NCBI RefSeq assembly: GCF_000153105.1
Contig: NZ_CH672376.1
Location: 778,827-814,679, forward strand
From: Blastopirellula marina DSM 3645
GTDB taxonomy: Bacteria > Planctomycetota > Planctomycetia > Pirellulales > Pirellulaceae
DNA: 35,853 nt
Direction of reading: 5' to 3'
In this document: in pieces, positions 1 through 8,294 of the stretch
Layout of the letters: every line of letters starts with the position of its first letter
Numbering within the stretch: position 1 is the stretch's first letter
Position numbers and translations under genes: made by a program
The notes under the pieces: model-generated
Told to the model about the DNA's origin: nothing
The model's database searches: none
What the model saw: the letters and a program-made list of their open reading frames with translations, nothing else

Positions 1-375
1 GATGCGTACGCCGCGCGTCCCGTGATGAAACAGCTCTCGCAAGTGAAGCAGCCTCGGTTGGAAATTGTGTGGGCCGATTCGAAGTATCATAATCACGAGC
101 TTCACGCGTGGATTGCAGAGCAAAAAAACATCCGCTGGGAACTAGAAATCGTTCGTCGTCCAGTGGGAGCTAAAGGCTTCGTGCTACTGCCCAAACGCTG
201 GGTCGTCGAACGCACTTTCAGTTGGTTAGGACGCTGGCGACGCTTGAGTCGCGACTACGAACATCACGTCGAATCGAGCGAAGCGATGGTCCAAGTCGCG
301 TCGATCGGACGCATGCTCCGTAGGCTCGCCCCCACAGGCGACCAACCTCCGTTCAAATATCGACTTACCGCGTAA
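1..375 (+). CDS. IS5-family transposase, C-terminal part (cut by window edge)
   Basis: The reading frame is open from base 1, so the true start lies upstream of the window. The visible 124 residues carry the end of a DDE transposase of the IS5 type (IS427/IS1031-like). WADSKYH near residue 28 fits the second catalytic Asp region. The stretch around ERTFSWLGRWRRLSRDYE fits the catalytic Glu region with its Arg-rich helix. The protein ends at a TAA just before a typical IS5-type right end. Its family role is cut-and-paste transposition. I cannot tell whether the upstream part is intact. The family call is firm; the subgroup is inferred. Confidence 0.85.
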   Translation, partial: DAYAARPVMKQLSQVKQPRLEIVWADSKYHNHELHAWIAEQKNIRWELEIVRRPVGAKGFVLLPKRWVVERTFSWLGRWRRLSRDYEHHVESSEAMVQVASIGRMLRRLAPTGDQPPFKYRLTA

Positions 376-376
376 A

Positions 377-395
377 GGTGTTTCCGGATAGGCTC
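377..395. repeat. Right terminal inverted repeat of the IS5-type element
   Basis: On the minus strand this reads GAGCCTATCCGGAAACACC, which resembles IS5/IS427-type termini (GAGCCTATCCG start). It lies directly after the transposase stop. TTAG follows it at 396-399 and could be that element's YTAR-type target duplication. The left end is outside the window. Confidence 0.65.
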
Positions 396-448
396 TTAGT
401 TCAACTTTTGCACTTTTACCGCCTCTGGAATTGCTCTTCCGAAATAGC

Positions 449-509
449 GTGAGCCTCCGTCAAGATGCTTGGGTATCTCACATCCAGGCACTTGAGCAAG
501 GAGGCTCAC
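449..509 (+). promoter_or_regulatory. Hairpin that can hide the transposase ribosome-binding site
   Basis: GTGAGCCTCC at 449-458 is perfectly complementary to GGAGGCTCAC at 500-509, and TCAAG at 460-464 pairs with CTTGA at 491-495 inside it. The distal arm contains the AGGAGG Shine-Dalgarno of the transposase that starts at 511. Transcripts entering from outside the element would carry both arms and could mask the ribosome-binding site. A promoter inside the loop would yield a message lacking the proximal arm. Such protection is known for IS10 and IS50; here it is inferred from pairing alone. Confidence 0.65.
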
Positions 510-510
510 A

Positions 511-1818
511 ATGGAACTTGTACCCGAATTTGCTGCCCTTTTGCAACCCTTTGCCCAAGCGATGACGACTCCGACCTTCGAGAGTCTGGCGACGCTGATG
601 GCCGGGTGGGTGCTGGCCAGTCGACGGACTGTTACACGCATGATTCTCGCGGCGGGCGATTCGGCCGACAAACATTTTTCGTCGTACCATCGCGTGTTCA
701 GCGCCGCCCGCTGGTCGCTCGACCGCGTCGGTCTGGCGGTGTTCGACTTGATCGAACCGTGGATCGATGGCGACGTCCTGTTGGCGTTGGATGACACGTT
801 GGCCCGCAAGCGCGGCTTGAAAATCTTCGGCTGCGGCATGCATCATGATCCGCTTATTTCAACGCGCAGCAAGGCGGTGATGAATTGGGGGCATAGCTGG
901 GTCGTGCTGGGAGTAATCGTCGAGTTGCCCTTTCGTCCAGGACATTATTACTGCCTGCCGATTTTGTTTCGTTTGTATCTGAACAAGGCGAAGGCCAACC
1001 AACATCGCCGCGTTTATCGGACCCGACCAGAACTGGCGGTGCAGATGCTCGGCACGCTCTGTTCCCACCGGAAAAACAGGCGTTTTCATGCCGTGGCCGA
1101 CAGCGCCTACGGCGGTCAAAGCGTGCTGAACAATTTACCGCCGAATTGCGATTTGACCAGCCGATTGCTGATGGACGCTCGTTTGTACGAGGCGCCGCCC
1201 GTCAGAAAACCGGGAACCAACGGCCGACCACGCAAGCGAGGCAACCTGTTGCCGACGCCGGCGGCCATGCTGGAGGGGCGCTGCCGGCGATTGTCATTCA
1301 AAATTTATGGGCGAACCGACACGGCTCGTGTCGCCCATGTCGAAGCACGAGTTCATAGCGCTCCCGACCGACCGCTACGAGTCGTGGCAGTCGAACCGCT
1401 GACCGGCGGCCGCAAACCGCAAGCGTTTTATTCGACTCGTTGTGAAGCGACAGCCGAGCAGGTGATCGCTTGGTACGCTCAAAGGTGGAGCATCGAAGTC
1501 GCGTTTCACGATAGCAAGCAACAGCTTGGTTTCGAAGAACCGCAAGGCTGGAGCCGCCGCTCGGTCGAGCGCACCGCCCCGGTCGCGATGTTGTTGTATT
1601 CGCTTGTCGTGCTGTGGTTCGCTCGCGCAGGTCATCGCCAATACCAACCGCTGGCTTGTCCCTGGTACACGTCTAAAGCCGACGCTTCCTTCGCCGACAT
1701 GCTGGCCACGCTCCGCCGGCAAACCGTGCGACAAAAGGTTTTGTCACTCGCGCTGAATGGCCCAGGCTCGCGAAAAGTAAGACAACTCCTGGAACATACG
1801 CTCGCAATCGCCGTGTAA
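511..1818 (+). CDS. IS701-like transposase (DDE superfamily)
   Basis: The 435-residue protein looks full length. The start is fixed by AGGAGG six bases upstream. LDDTLARKRG supplies the first catalytic Asp and VADSAYGG the second. YAQRWSIEVAFHDSK contains Y-2-R-3-E-6-K spacing, the YREK signature with the catalytic Glu. The C-terminal part is hydrophobic helices followed by a basic tail, as in IS701 and related IS4-superfamily proteins. It is the only gene between the perfect inverted repeats. I saw no frameshift or premature stop. The DDE nature is clear; IS701 rather than another IS4-like group is from recall of family style. Confidence 0.85.
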   Translation: MELVPEFAALLQPFAQAMTTPTFESLATLMAGWVLASRRTVTRMILAAGDSADKHFSSYHRVFSAARWSLDRVGLAVFDLIEPWIDGDVLLALDDTLARKRGLKIFGCGMHHDPLISTRSKAVMNWGHSWVVLGVIVELPFRPGHYYCLPILFRLYLNKAKANQHRRVYRTRPELAVQMLGTLCSHRKNRRFHAVADSAYGGQSVLNNLPPNCDLTSRLLMDARLYEAPPVRKPGTNGRPRKRGNLLPTPAAMLEGRCRRLSFKIYGRTDTARVAHVEARVHSAPDRPLRVVAVEPLTGGRKPQAFYSTRCEATAEQVIAWYAQRWSIEVAFHDSKQQLGFEEPQGWSRRSVERTAPVAMLLYSLVVLWFARAGHRQYQPLACPWYTSKADASFADMLATLRRQTVRQKVLSLALNGPGSRKVRQLLEHTLAIAV

Positions 1819-1913
1819 AAGTGCAAAAGTTGAACTTAGACCAACTCCGCCTGGTTGCCCTGAAAAAATGACCTCTACAGGGCCTGCAAGTTGTTGGCCA
1901 TCGCGATTCGATC

Positions 1914-3194
1914 TTATTCAATACCAGACTTGACCTGAGAATCAGTGATCCCTCGCGGTTCAACTCCGTCATCGAGATCGTCGAGTGAAAGAGCATTTAC
2001 ATACAACTTAATAAACGCGCCCATTGCCAGCGGAGTCACCGAGAGTTCGCCACTGAATTCAACCCTGCCATAATCACGAGGCTCCTCTTGGGGCTCTGAA
2101 AGCGTATCCGGTAAATAATTTTCTGGAACCTCGAGAGACACAATAATACCCAATTCATTTCCGTCATCTCCTTCTGCATTTATCGTTAGGCGTCTGCTCG
2201 GCAGACCACCTACGTCACCGGGGACTTTGCTGATATGCGTGATGCGTCCAACCATTCTGATGAGACGATTTTCATCGAGCATTGCCTTTTCGTGGTCTAT
2301 TTCAAGCGCATGTGTGCTCGCGTTACGATTCGCAAAAATGTCCCTGAGCGATTTCACGCTCCTGGCTTGATCGGGATTGCGAATGTGACGAGACTTTGTC
2401 CACCCTGCCGCAATCAGCGTTTGAACCGGCCACTTAAACCCCTGCAATGACATTAGCGGGAAATTGTCTTTGTCCTCAACGAATTTACGAATTTCTTTGA
2501 CCGGAATGGCCCAGCCAATCGTGCCAACGGTCTCCTTTTGGATGCTTCCTGACGCGATACCAACCACTTTGTTATTCAGCAATACGGGGCCTCCGCTCAT
2601 CCCAGCTCCGATTGTTGTATCAATTGCCAATAAATCAATGATTGGTTCATCCGAAAAAATCTTAAGACCTTGAATCGTTTTAAACTCTTCGCTCCTGAGA
2701 AACGTGCTGCGGATAATTCGGCCCGACAGCTGCAAATATGGGATGAATTGTGGGTGCCCGATTAAGACTACCTCCTTCCCTGCATCAGGCCATGCCGCGC
2801 CACCCGGCCTAGCGCTGTCTAATTTGAGGGCTTTCTCATCTAAATCCAGGTAATGCAAACCGTCCACTTGCTTGAGCAATTTCAGGATAGCGATATCGTG
2901 CTGGGCATCAAGGAAGCAAATGCCAAGCTCATCACTCACTTTTTCATCCGATCTGTATCGATTCTTGGCAGAATCCACGATGGTTACTTTGTCTGCACCC
3001 TCAAGTACGTGAAAGCAGGTGACAATATACGAGAAATTGTCTATGCGAATGAAAAATCCAGATCCGGCCCCAGTGGACTTGGTCAAATTATACTCAGTGA
3101 AAATTTGGACTACACCTTCTTCGGGTTGAGCATGAAGAGGTGCGACGACCAATGCGATGATGAAAATCACGGCGATCACGGTGTTTGAATTCAT
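1914..3194 (-). CDS. Exported trypsin-like serine protease
   Basis: The 426-residue protein has a signal peptide of about 22 residues ending PLHA, so it should act in the periplasm or outside. A trypsin-like (HtrA/Do-type) catalytic core follows: His62 in TCFHVLEG, Asp100 in QHDIAILKL and Ser200 in GAGMSGGPV. No PDZ domain is recognisable. Residues about 260-426 form a separate, unassigned C-terminal region containing an OB-like stretch (RLIRMVGRITHISKVPG). I chose the ATG at 3194 because GGAG lies 10 bases upstream and the signal peptide begins there; a longer in-frame start exists at 3275. It follows the membrane protein gene at 3287 by 92 bases on the same strand, so the pair may be co-transcribed. 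The substrate is unknown. Confidence 0.85.
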   Translation of the reverse strand: MNSNTVIAVIFIIALVVAPLHAQPEEGVVQIFTEYNLTKSTGAGSGFFIRIDNFSYIVTCFHVLEGADKVTIVDSAKNRYRSDEKVSDELGICFLDAQHDIAILKLLKQVDGLHYLDLDEKALKLDSARPGGAAWPDAGKEVVLIGHPQFIPYLQLSGRIIRSTFLRSEEFKTIQGLKIFSDEPIIDLLAIDTTIGAGMSGGPVLLNNKVVGIASGSIQKETVGTIGWAIPVKEIRKFVEDKDNFPLMSLQGFKWPVQTLIAAGWTKSRHIRNPDQARSVKSLRDIFANRNASTHALEIDHEKAMLDENRLIRMVGRITHISKVPGDVGGLPSRRLTINAEGDDGNELGIIVSLEVPENYLPDTLSEPQEEPRDYGRVEFSGELSVTPLAMGAFIKLYVNALSLDDLDDGVEPRGITDSQVKSGIE

Positions 3195-3286
3195 TTCGAA
3201 CGCGCTCCTAAGCGCAAACAGATCGGCTCGTGGTGAAGATTGTGATGCGCCATCGTTCAATGACTTGAGAGACAAGACAATTCCAA

Positions 3287-4393
3287 CTAGCGTTCCGCGA
3301 TCTTCTTTAGTTTTTTATAACCTTCTTCGTAGTTTCTGATCGCCATGGGATCTGCACGGAAATCTGCGTCAATCTTGAGGACGTCGCTAAAAGTCTTCTT
3401 CGCGAAACTTGCCTTTTCTGCTTCGCTCGACAATTGCTTCACCGACTCGCCCAGTAGAAAATGTAACAATTGGATATATGCTTCCTCATATGTCACGGCA
3501 TTAGCTGACAGCCGGACATCTAAGCCGACCATAAAGCCGACCGCAGCAGCAGACTTTAGGAATGGCGTTGCACCAACTGGAGGTCCTGGGATGACGAGGT
3601 CATTGGCATCGGAGTCTATGCTCTTTTGCATCATTTCAGAGACTCTGACGAGCTCCTTTTCTCGCTCGCTGGTTTTTTCCAGGACGGGCTTCAGCATCGC
3701 TACAAGCAACTGGTCATGCTCCCTAACTGGAATTTCCCTCTTGCGCAACGCCCAACTAGTTTGAGCGACAGAAAGCGCTTCTTCAGGTGTAAGAGGTTGG
3801 TATTTTACCAACAACGTCTCCATACCTTGATAGCTGGGAAGTCGGTTTTTCAGTCCAGCGTCCATTCCAAAACCACAAAAAAAGAAGAAGGCAAATGTTC
3901 CGAGTCCTGCTAGTGCAGGAATCACACCGTGGGCAGGGGAGGATTCATTCAAGAGCTTTTTGATTTTCTCAATCCCCTGAGCTTCGCCTTCGTCGGCAAC
4001 GGCGCTATTTAGCCTTTCCTTCAATTGCACCACAAATCGCTGATTTTTGGCTTCAGCATACCCAACTGCTCCCAGCAGACCTATCAAAACCGGAATGAAG
4101 GTTGCCACGATTGGGGTTTCACAAAGCCCAACTGTGTATCCGATCAGTGCGCCGCCCGCTGCAGGCGCAAACACGAGCGGTAAATACCAATAGGCATCTT
4201 GACGTGAGAAGTAGCACAAAATGAGAAAAATGAGGATCAGAAGAATGGCAAAACTCGGGAGACCATAACTAACCACGTAACCCATTGTCGAAATCCCTTC
4301 AGAATATCCGGACACTACCCCAACTCCTGCATAGCCGCCCGGCAATGACAGTCTGCAATCTGCAAGAAGATTAACCCAAAATTCTCGCGACAT
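3287..4393 (-). CDS. Integral membrane protein of unknown function
   Basis: I do not recognise the family. The 368-residue protein has a hydrophobic segment at about 45-65 (FAILLILIFLILCYF), two more at about 70-115 (FAPAAGGALIGYTVGL, FIPVLIGLLGAVGYA) and a fourth at about 160-175 (ALAGLGTFAFFFFCGFG). A mainly helical soluble C-terminal half of roughly 190 residues follows. It lies directly upstream of the exported protease on the same strand, which suggests a functional pair, perhaps with the soluble half on the other side of the membrane. The start is uncertain: the ATG at 4393 has no clear Shine-Dalgarno, while an ATG at 4285 is preceded by AAGGGA and would put the first membrane segment near the N-terminus. 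Confidence 0.65.
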   Translation of the reverse strand: MSREFWVNLLADCRLSLPGGYAGVGVVSGYSEGISTMGYVVSYGLPSFAILLILIFLILCYFSRQDAYWYLPLVFAPAAGGALIGYTVGLCETPIVATFIPVLIGLLGAVGYAEAKNQRFVVQLKERLNSAVADEGEAQGIEKIKKLLNESSPAHGVIPALAGLGTFAFFFFCGFGMDAGLKNRLPSYQGMETLLVKYQPLTPEEALSVAQTSWALRKREIPVREHDQLLVAMLKPVLEKTSEREKELVRVSEMMQKSIDSDANDLVIPGPPVGATPFLKSAAAVGFMVGLDVRLSANAVTYEEAYIQLLHFLLGESVKQLSSEAEKASFAKKTFSDVLKIDADFRADPMAIRNYEEGYKKLKKIAER

Positions 4394-4584
4394 CAATTAA
4401 CTAGGCGCACATGCAACCAATCTCTGGCTGCCCCTTCTATAAACAAGTTTCACCCGAGAAATCATAATGCCGATCTCTTGAACTATTAGTCCGAATTTTA
4501 TCCGTGTGCCCTTTATGCGATTGGATAGGATTACGCTTACTCTGTCGAGTTTATTCGTTCATTCAAACCGCGAGTGGTCCTAAA

Positions 4585-5211
4585 ATGCGCCAAATGCTAT
4601 TACTAGCCTTGCTGTTAGTTATCCCGTATTCATCTGCTTCCGCAGACGAGATCTTTCCCGGAAAATCGGGAGAAGAACTAGCTCAAGTCTTGAGAAGCGA
4701 ATTCACTCCAACGAACCGCCTGGACTACTTCGAAGCACGTCGAGAGATGTTTTCCCGGATCGACAACTTCGATGGCAAAGTGCTACTCGTATACACGGGC
4801 GAGAAATTCCCGACGAGCGACATTCCTGATCACACCGTGGTGAACACGGAGCACACTTGGCCACAATCCAAGTTCGCCAACGCCAACAGTCGAAACGAGA
4901 TGAAGACGGACCTTCATCATCTATTTGCAACACGTAACCCAGTCAATTCGGATCGGGGGAACAAACCATTTGGCGACATACCGGATGATGTCTCTCAGCG
5001 ATGGTGGAACTCCGACTCTCCATCGGGCGACCTGCCGGGACTGGATGAACGGGATAATTTCAGCGAATCAAGTGACAATTTGTTTGAGCCGCGTGAGGCT
5101 CACAAAGGAAACGTCGCCCGCGCGATGTTGTACTTTTACACGGTTTATGGCAATCGAAACATCGACAAGGCATGGTTCGAGCCTCAAATTCCAACACTAC
5201 TCGCATGGCAC
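4585..5211 (+). pseudogene. Exported endonuclease I (EndA-like), 3' end lost to an IS
   Basis: About 209 residues remain. A signal peptide (residues 1-20, LLLALLLVIPYSSASA) is followed by an endonuclease I domain: EHTWPQS with the conserved His, DLHHLFATRNPVNSDRGN with the metal-site His/Asn pattern, and FEPREAHKGNVARAMLYFYTVY. The family cleaves DNA (sometimes RNA) without sequence specificity in the periplasm or outside the cell. The frame runs into the IS4-type element at about 5211, just after LLAWH, and stops there at 5250. Only a short C-terminal part is missing, so residual activity cannot be excluded. It is divergent from the protease/membrane pair. The start at 4585 is chosen for the signal peptide. 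Confidence 0.8.
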
Positions 5212-6652
5212 GGAACGCCGTTGCGCATCTGGGCTATGGCGGCCGCATAAACTGTTGGGCCAGTTGTTGTTCCTTCTTCGTAGCCTGTCGTATTTTCGGT
5301 GGTCCTGGCGGCTTTTCTCGCTTCTTTTGCACGCCACGGCGGGTTTGTTTGGGGCCTTTTCGTTGGTATCCGTCGATCTTGGCGCAGCCCAAGCGTTGGC
5401 AGAGCGGTTGGCGGATACAGCGTGACGGACAGCCGCGCATCGTGCGGCGAACTTCGCGACTTGCCTTGGCTACCGACCATTGCCGCGGCTGTTCGTTCGC
5501 CGCGATCAGCGCGGCGGTCGTCATCAACTGCAGCAACCAAGCCCCGATGTTGAGCCAGCCCTGTTCGGCGAGCGCCGTGGCTGGAGTTCGACTTAACACG
5601 CGATCGCGACCAAGCGTTTGTTTCAACCCGCGGAAGTGAGTTTCGAGTCCCCAGCGAAGACGATAAATTTGACTCGCGATTTCTTCGGGAAGCGACTCCG
5701 AATCAATATTTGTCACCAGATAAACCGGTTCTTTGTTCGCGTCGCGGAGCACGATCAGTCGCAACACGACCGGCGGAATCGCATGAAATCTCAACGGCCA
5801 TAGATAGACGGTTCGCTCGCGCGTTTCGCAAGCGAAGCCGAGCTTTTCCAGCAGGTGCGTATTTCCGCCGACGCGCAGTAGAAAGTCATGCCGCCCCATC
5901 AGCAGCACGCGACAGAGATCGTAACTGATGAAGCCGGCGTCGGCGATTAGCAGCGATTTACCCGGTAAATCAGGGAGCATTTCGTCTAACTGACGTCGTT
6001 CGCTGGCCGTGCCGGGGCCGATGCGAAAGTCCCACGGCAACGACGTGCCGACATGCTGCAACGTGGTTTGATAAATTTGCGGCGTCGTCTTCTCGCGTCC
6101 TGCGCAGCCGAGGCCTGCTTCGTTGGCGCGCGTACGCGGAGCCTCGAAGCGCGAACCGTCGACCGCCATCACCACCCAACCGAACACGCGATATTGCTCC
6201 AACCAACCAGCGACCGAACTGCGCAGTTGGCGACGCACTTCGTCAAGCATCCGCGGCGTCTCACGAATGCATGCGCGGCCGAATCCGCCCAACGCCAAGC
6301 CGACGCGCCAACGCGGAAAGAGTTCGCCCAGTAAAGCGCCGACGCTCTCCAGTCGATCGGTGAGTGTGGAATCGGTGCTCCAACTCATCAGGCATGCCGC
6401 CCAAGCCAACCGCTGAGGCGTCCAATTTGCGTTGCCATGAAATCGCCAGCGCGCAAAAAATTGCGGCGGCAAGAATTGCGATATCGCCGCCGTCAGCTCG
6501 CGCTGATAGCATACGCGATGTGGTCCTCGGGCCACCTTCGAGCCTCCCTGCTGCTTGTGGAAGTCGTCCAACTCCCTTGAAGCACAGGCTCGAAGTTCTT
6601 TGCTAGATCAATTTTAGAGTTTGTCGCCTACCCAGATGCGCAACGGCGTTCC
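5212..6652 (-). mobile_element. IS4-family insertion sequence without target duplication
   Basis: Perfect 22-bp inverted ends begin GGAACGCCGTTGCG at 5212 and at the complement ending 6652. Similarity continues outward after one mismatch (ATGGCA on both sides), so the ends may be 29 bp, at 5205-5233 and 6631-6659. The flanks share no direct repeat whichever boundary is used. The left flank is an endonuclease I gene and the right flank the tail of a trypsin-like gene. This fits recombination between two copies of the element with loss of intervening DNA rather than simple insertion. Confidence 0.85.
5234..6535 (-). CDS. IS4-family transposase
   Basis: The protein has 433 residues from the GTG at 6535, chosen because GGAGG sits seven bases upstream; the longer frame opens without an ATG. 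AVDGSRFEAPR holds the first catalytic Asp and LIADAGFISYDL the second. YRLRWGLETHFRGLK shows exact Y-2-R-3-E-6-K spacing, the YREK signature of IS4. The C-terminus is very basic (KRKGPKQTRRG region). The gene fills the element between its inverted repeats and has no visible frameshift, so it may be functional. Transcription is opposite to the truncated endonuclease gene. Confidence 0.87.
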   Translation of the reverse strand: MARGPHRVCYQRELTAAISQFLPPQFFARWRFHGNANWTPQRLAWAACLMSWSTDSTLTDRLESVGALLGELFPRWRVGLALGGFGRACIRETPRMLDEVRRQLRSSVAGWLEQYRVFGWVVMAVDGSRFEAPRTRANEAGLGCAGREKTTPQIYQTTLQHVGTSLPWDFRIGPGTASERRQLDEMLPDLPGKSLLIADAGFISYDLCRVLLMGRHDFLLRVGGNTHLLEKLGFACETRERTVYLWPLRFHAIPPVVLRLIVLRDANKEPVYLVTNIDSESLPEEIASQIYRLRWGLETHFRGLKQTLGRDRVLSRTPATALAEQGWLNIGAWLLQLMTTAALIAANEQPRQWSVAKASREVRRTMRGCPSRCIRQPLCQRLGCAKIDGYQRKGPKQTRRGVQKKREKPPGPPKIRQATKKEQQLAQQFMRPP

Positions 6653-6838
6653 ATGCCATCCAGGTACGAATTGAGCGAGGGGGGCGATTCGGGGGCAATC
6701 TGGATCGACTCATCGTCTCATGCTCCTGTAGCTATGAACTACCGTGGAAGCGATCGAGGTACGCCCGAGTTGGCCTATGCTAAACCGCTTCCAGAGATCC
6801 TCGCCGCCCTCAAATTGCACATGGTGATCGATAATTGA
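6653..6838 (+). pseudogene. C-terminal fragment of a trypsin-like protein
   Basis: The 61-residue frame begins exactly at the IS4 end. It contains SEGGDSGAIWID, a GDSG motif typical of the catalytic Ser of trypsin-fold proteases, followed by PVAMNYRG and a helical tail (EILAALKLHMV) resembling the end of such domains. The His and Asp parts are absent, so it cannot be an active protease. It does not continue the endonuclease on the other side of the element. It is probably the remnant of a neighbouring gene whose front was deleted. The motif-based call is moderately secure; the history is inferred. Confidence 0.55.
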
Positions 6839-6998
6839 GAATTCGTGAAGAGACTGAACCGTGAATCGGTTGAATGGAGATCTGGCCGCTGTACTCCATT
6901 TCCCCTGAAAACGAATTCGAGCAACCAAGCTCCTCTTATTGCGACGCCGAGTTTTTCAATTCGATAACGATGTCAGCAGAAAGCGTAGACAGAAACTC

Positions 6999-8192
6999 AT
7001 GCCGCGAAATATCGTGATCTGCTGTGACGGAACTAGCAATCAATTCACTGGCGATATCACCAATGTGATGCGACTAGTAAAAGTCGCAATTCACGACCCG
7101 GAACGTCAGCTCGTATACTACGATCCTGGCGTGGGCACTTTGCCTGAGCCTTCAATCTGGAGCCGAATTGGTCAATCGCTTTGGAAAGCAGCTGATTTGG
7201 CATTTGCTGTCGGGCTTACGCGCAAGGTTGAGAACGCGTACACCTATCTCATGGACGTTTGGGAGCCGAGAGACAGAGTATTTTTGTTCGGGTTCAGTCG
7301 CGGGGCATATACCGTCCGGCTACTTGCGGGAATGCTGCATCAAGTAGGTCTTTTACCTCGCGGCAACAAAAACCTCGTACCCTATTCACTGCGTCTCTTT
7401 GGAGGACTGCGCAAGAGACTGAATTCCGAGACGAACAAGGGAAACAATCTCTATTGGCAAGACTGCAATTCGTTTCGAAACACATTCGCTACTCCCATAA
7501 AGGGTCCAAGAAATCGTCGATTTCCAATTCACTATTTAGGGGTGTGGGACACCGTGAAGTCCGTCGGCTGGGTTTGGGATCCCGCAACCTATCCGTTTAC
7601 AGCCCGAAACCCCAGCATCAATAGAATTCGTCATGCTGTAGCGATTGACGAACGCCGGTGGTTTTTTCGCCAAAATCTAATGTTTCCCAAGCCTCTGACG
7701 CAAGACCTGGAAGAAAGGTGGTTTCCCGGTTCTCACGGTGACATCGGCGGCGGCTATGCGAAAGAAGAAGGAGATGCTTGGCGATCGGCCTTTAGCTGGA
7801 TTGTCAACGAAGCAACGAATGCTGGGCTTGCAGTTAACCCGGAACGCCTCTCACTCTTACTTTCACCCTCCCATACTCCGCCGTGGGCCGAGCGAATCCA
7901 CGACTCGCTCACATGGAAATGGTGGCCGGCCGAGCTATTTCCGAAATTACCGCCTGCAAAGCCTGGCCAGAAATTCCGTTGGCCGCAATTGGGCCTCGGA
8001 AGAAATCGAACGTTACCTGTCGACGCCGTATTTGATCATGCTGCATTGATGCGGGTCCGTGATGAAACGCTTTCGTATGCACCTAACAACATCAAAGAAC
8101 AACTGCTCGAAGAAATTCGCAGGCTTGCCAAAGCTCCCGAGTCTTGGGCAGATTCTCGCATCGTGACATCGGGTAACGAGAATTCACTGTGA
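6999..8192 (+). CDS. DUF2235 alpha/beta-hydrolase (Tle1-like fold)
   Basis: The 397-residue protein begins RNIVICCDGTSN, the standard opening of DUF2235 proteins. GFSRGAYTVR at about 98-107 carries the nucleophile Ser100 in a GxSxG elbow. HYLGVWDTVKSVG and GSHGDIGGGY (Asp248) are further family hallmarks. DHAALMR near the C-terminus is a candidate catalytic His. Family members include type VI secretion phospholipase effectors of the Tle1 group, but many are uncharacterised hydrolases. No secretion genes, VgrG or immunity gene lie nearby, so an effector role is unsupported here. No signal peptide is visible. The start ATG has only a weak ribosome site; an earlier in-frame start at 6939 looks less likely. 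Confidence 0.85.
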   Translation: MPRNIVICCDGTSNQFTGDITNVMRLVKVAIHDPERQLVYYDPGVGTLPEPSIWSRIGQSLWKAADLAFAVGLTRKVENAYTYLMDVWEPRDRVFLFGFSRGAYTVRLLAGMLHQVGLLPRGNKNLVPYSLRLFGGLRKRLNSETNKGNNLYWQDCNSFRNTFATPIKGPRNRRFPIHYLGVWDTVKSVGWVWDPATYPFTARNPSINRIRHAVAIDERRWFFRQNLMFPKPLTQDLEERWFPGSHGDIGGGYAKEEGDAWRSAFSWIVNEATNAGLAVNPERLSLLLSPSHTPPWAERIHDSLTWKWWPAELFPKLPPAKPGQKFRWPQLGLGRNRTLPVDAVFDHAALMRVRDETLSYAPNNIKEQLLEEIRRLAKAPESWADSRIVTSGNENSL

Positions 8193-8294
8193 TAACTCCC
8201 TCTCGAACCTTGAGCCAACACAGGTAAAACATGGTTGCCTATCGTCTGTCTGTGTACTTTCTCGTGGCGGCTTCGAGCCCACGGCTGACGCACA

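Larger units (their letters stand above)
400..1834 (+). mobile_element. Complete IS701-like insertion sequence
   Basis: A perfect 20-bp terminal inverted repeat bounds it: TTCAACTTTTGCACTTTTAC at 400-419 and its complement at 1815-1834. The pentamer CTTAG occurs directly on both sides (395-399 and 1835-1839). That is a 5-bp target duplication, or 3 bp (TTA) if the outer G/C pair belongs to the repeat. The element contains one transposase gene. It landed immediately beside the right end of an IS5-type element. Intact ends and an open gene suggest recent, possibly active, transposition. Confidence 0.85.

Noticed and set aside
5184-5540. Frames within the IS4 element on both strands
   Set aside because: They are shadows of the 433-residue transposase, which has complete DDE and YREK motifs.
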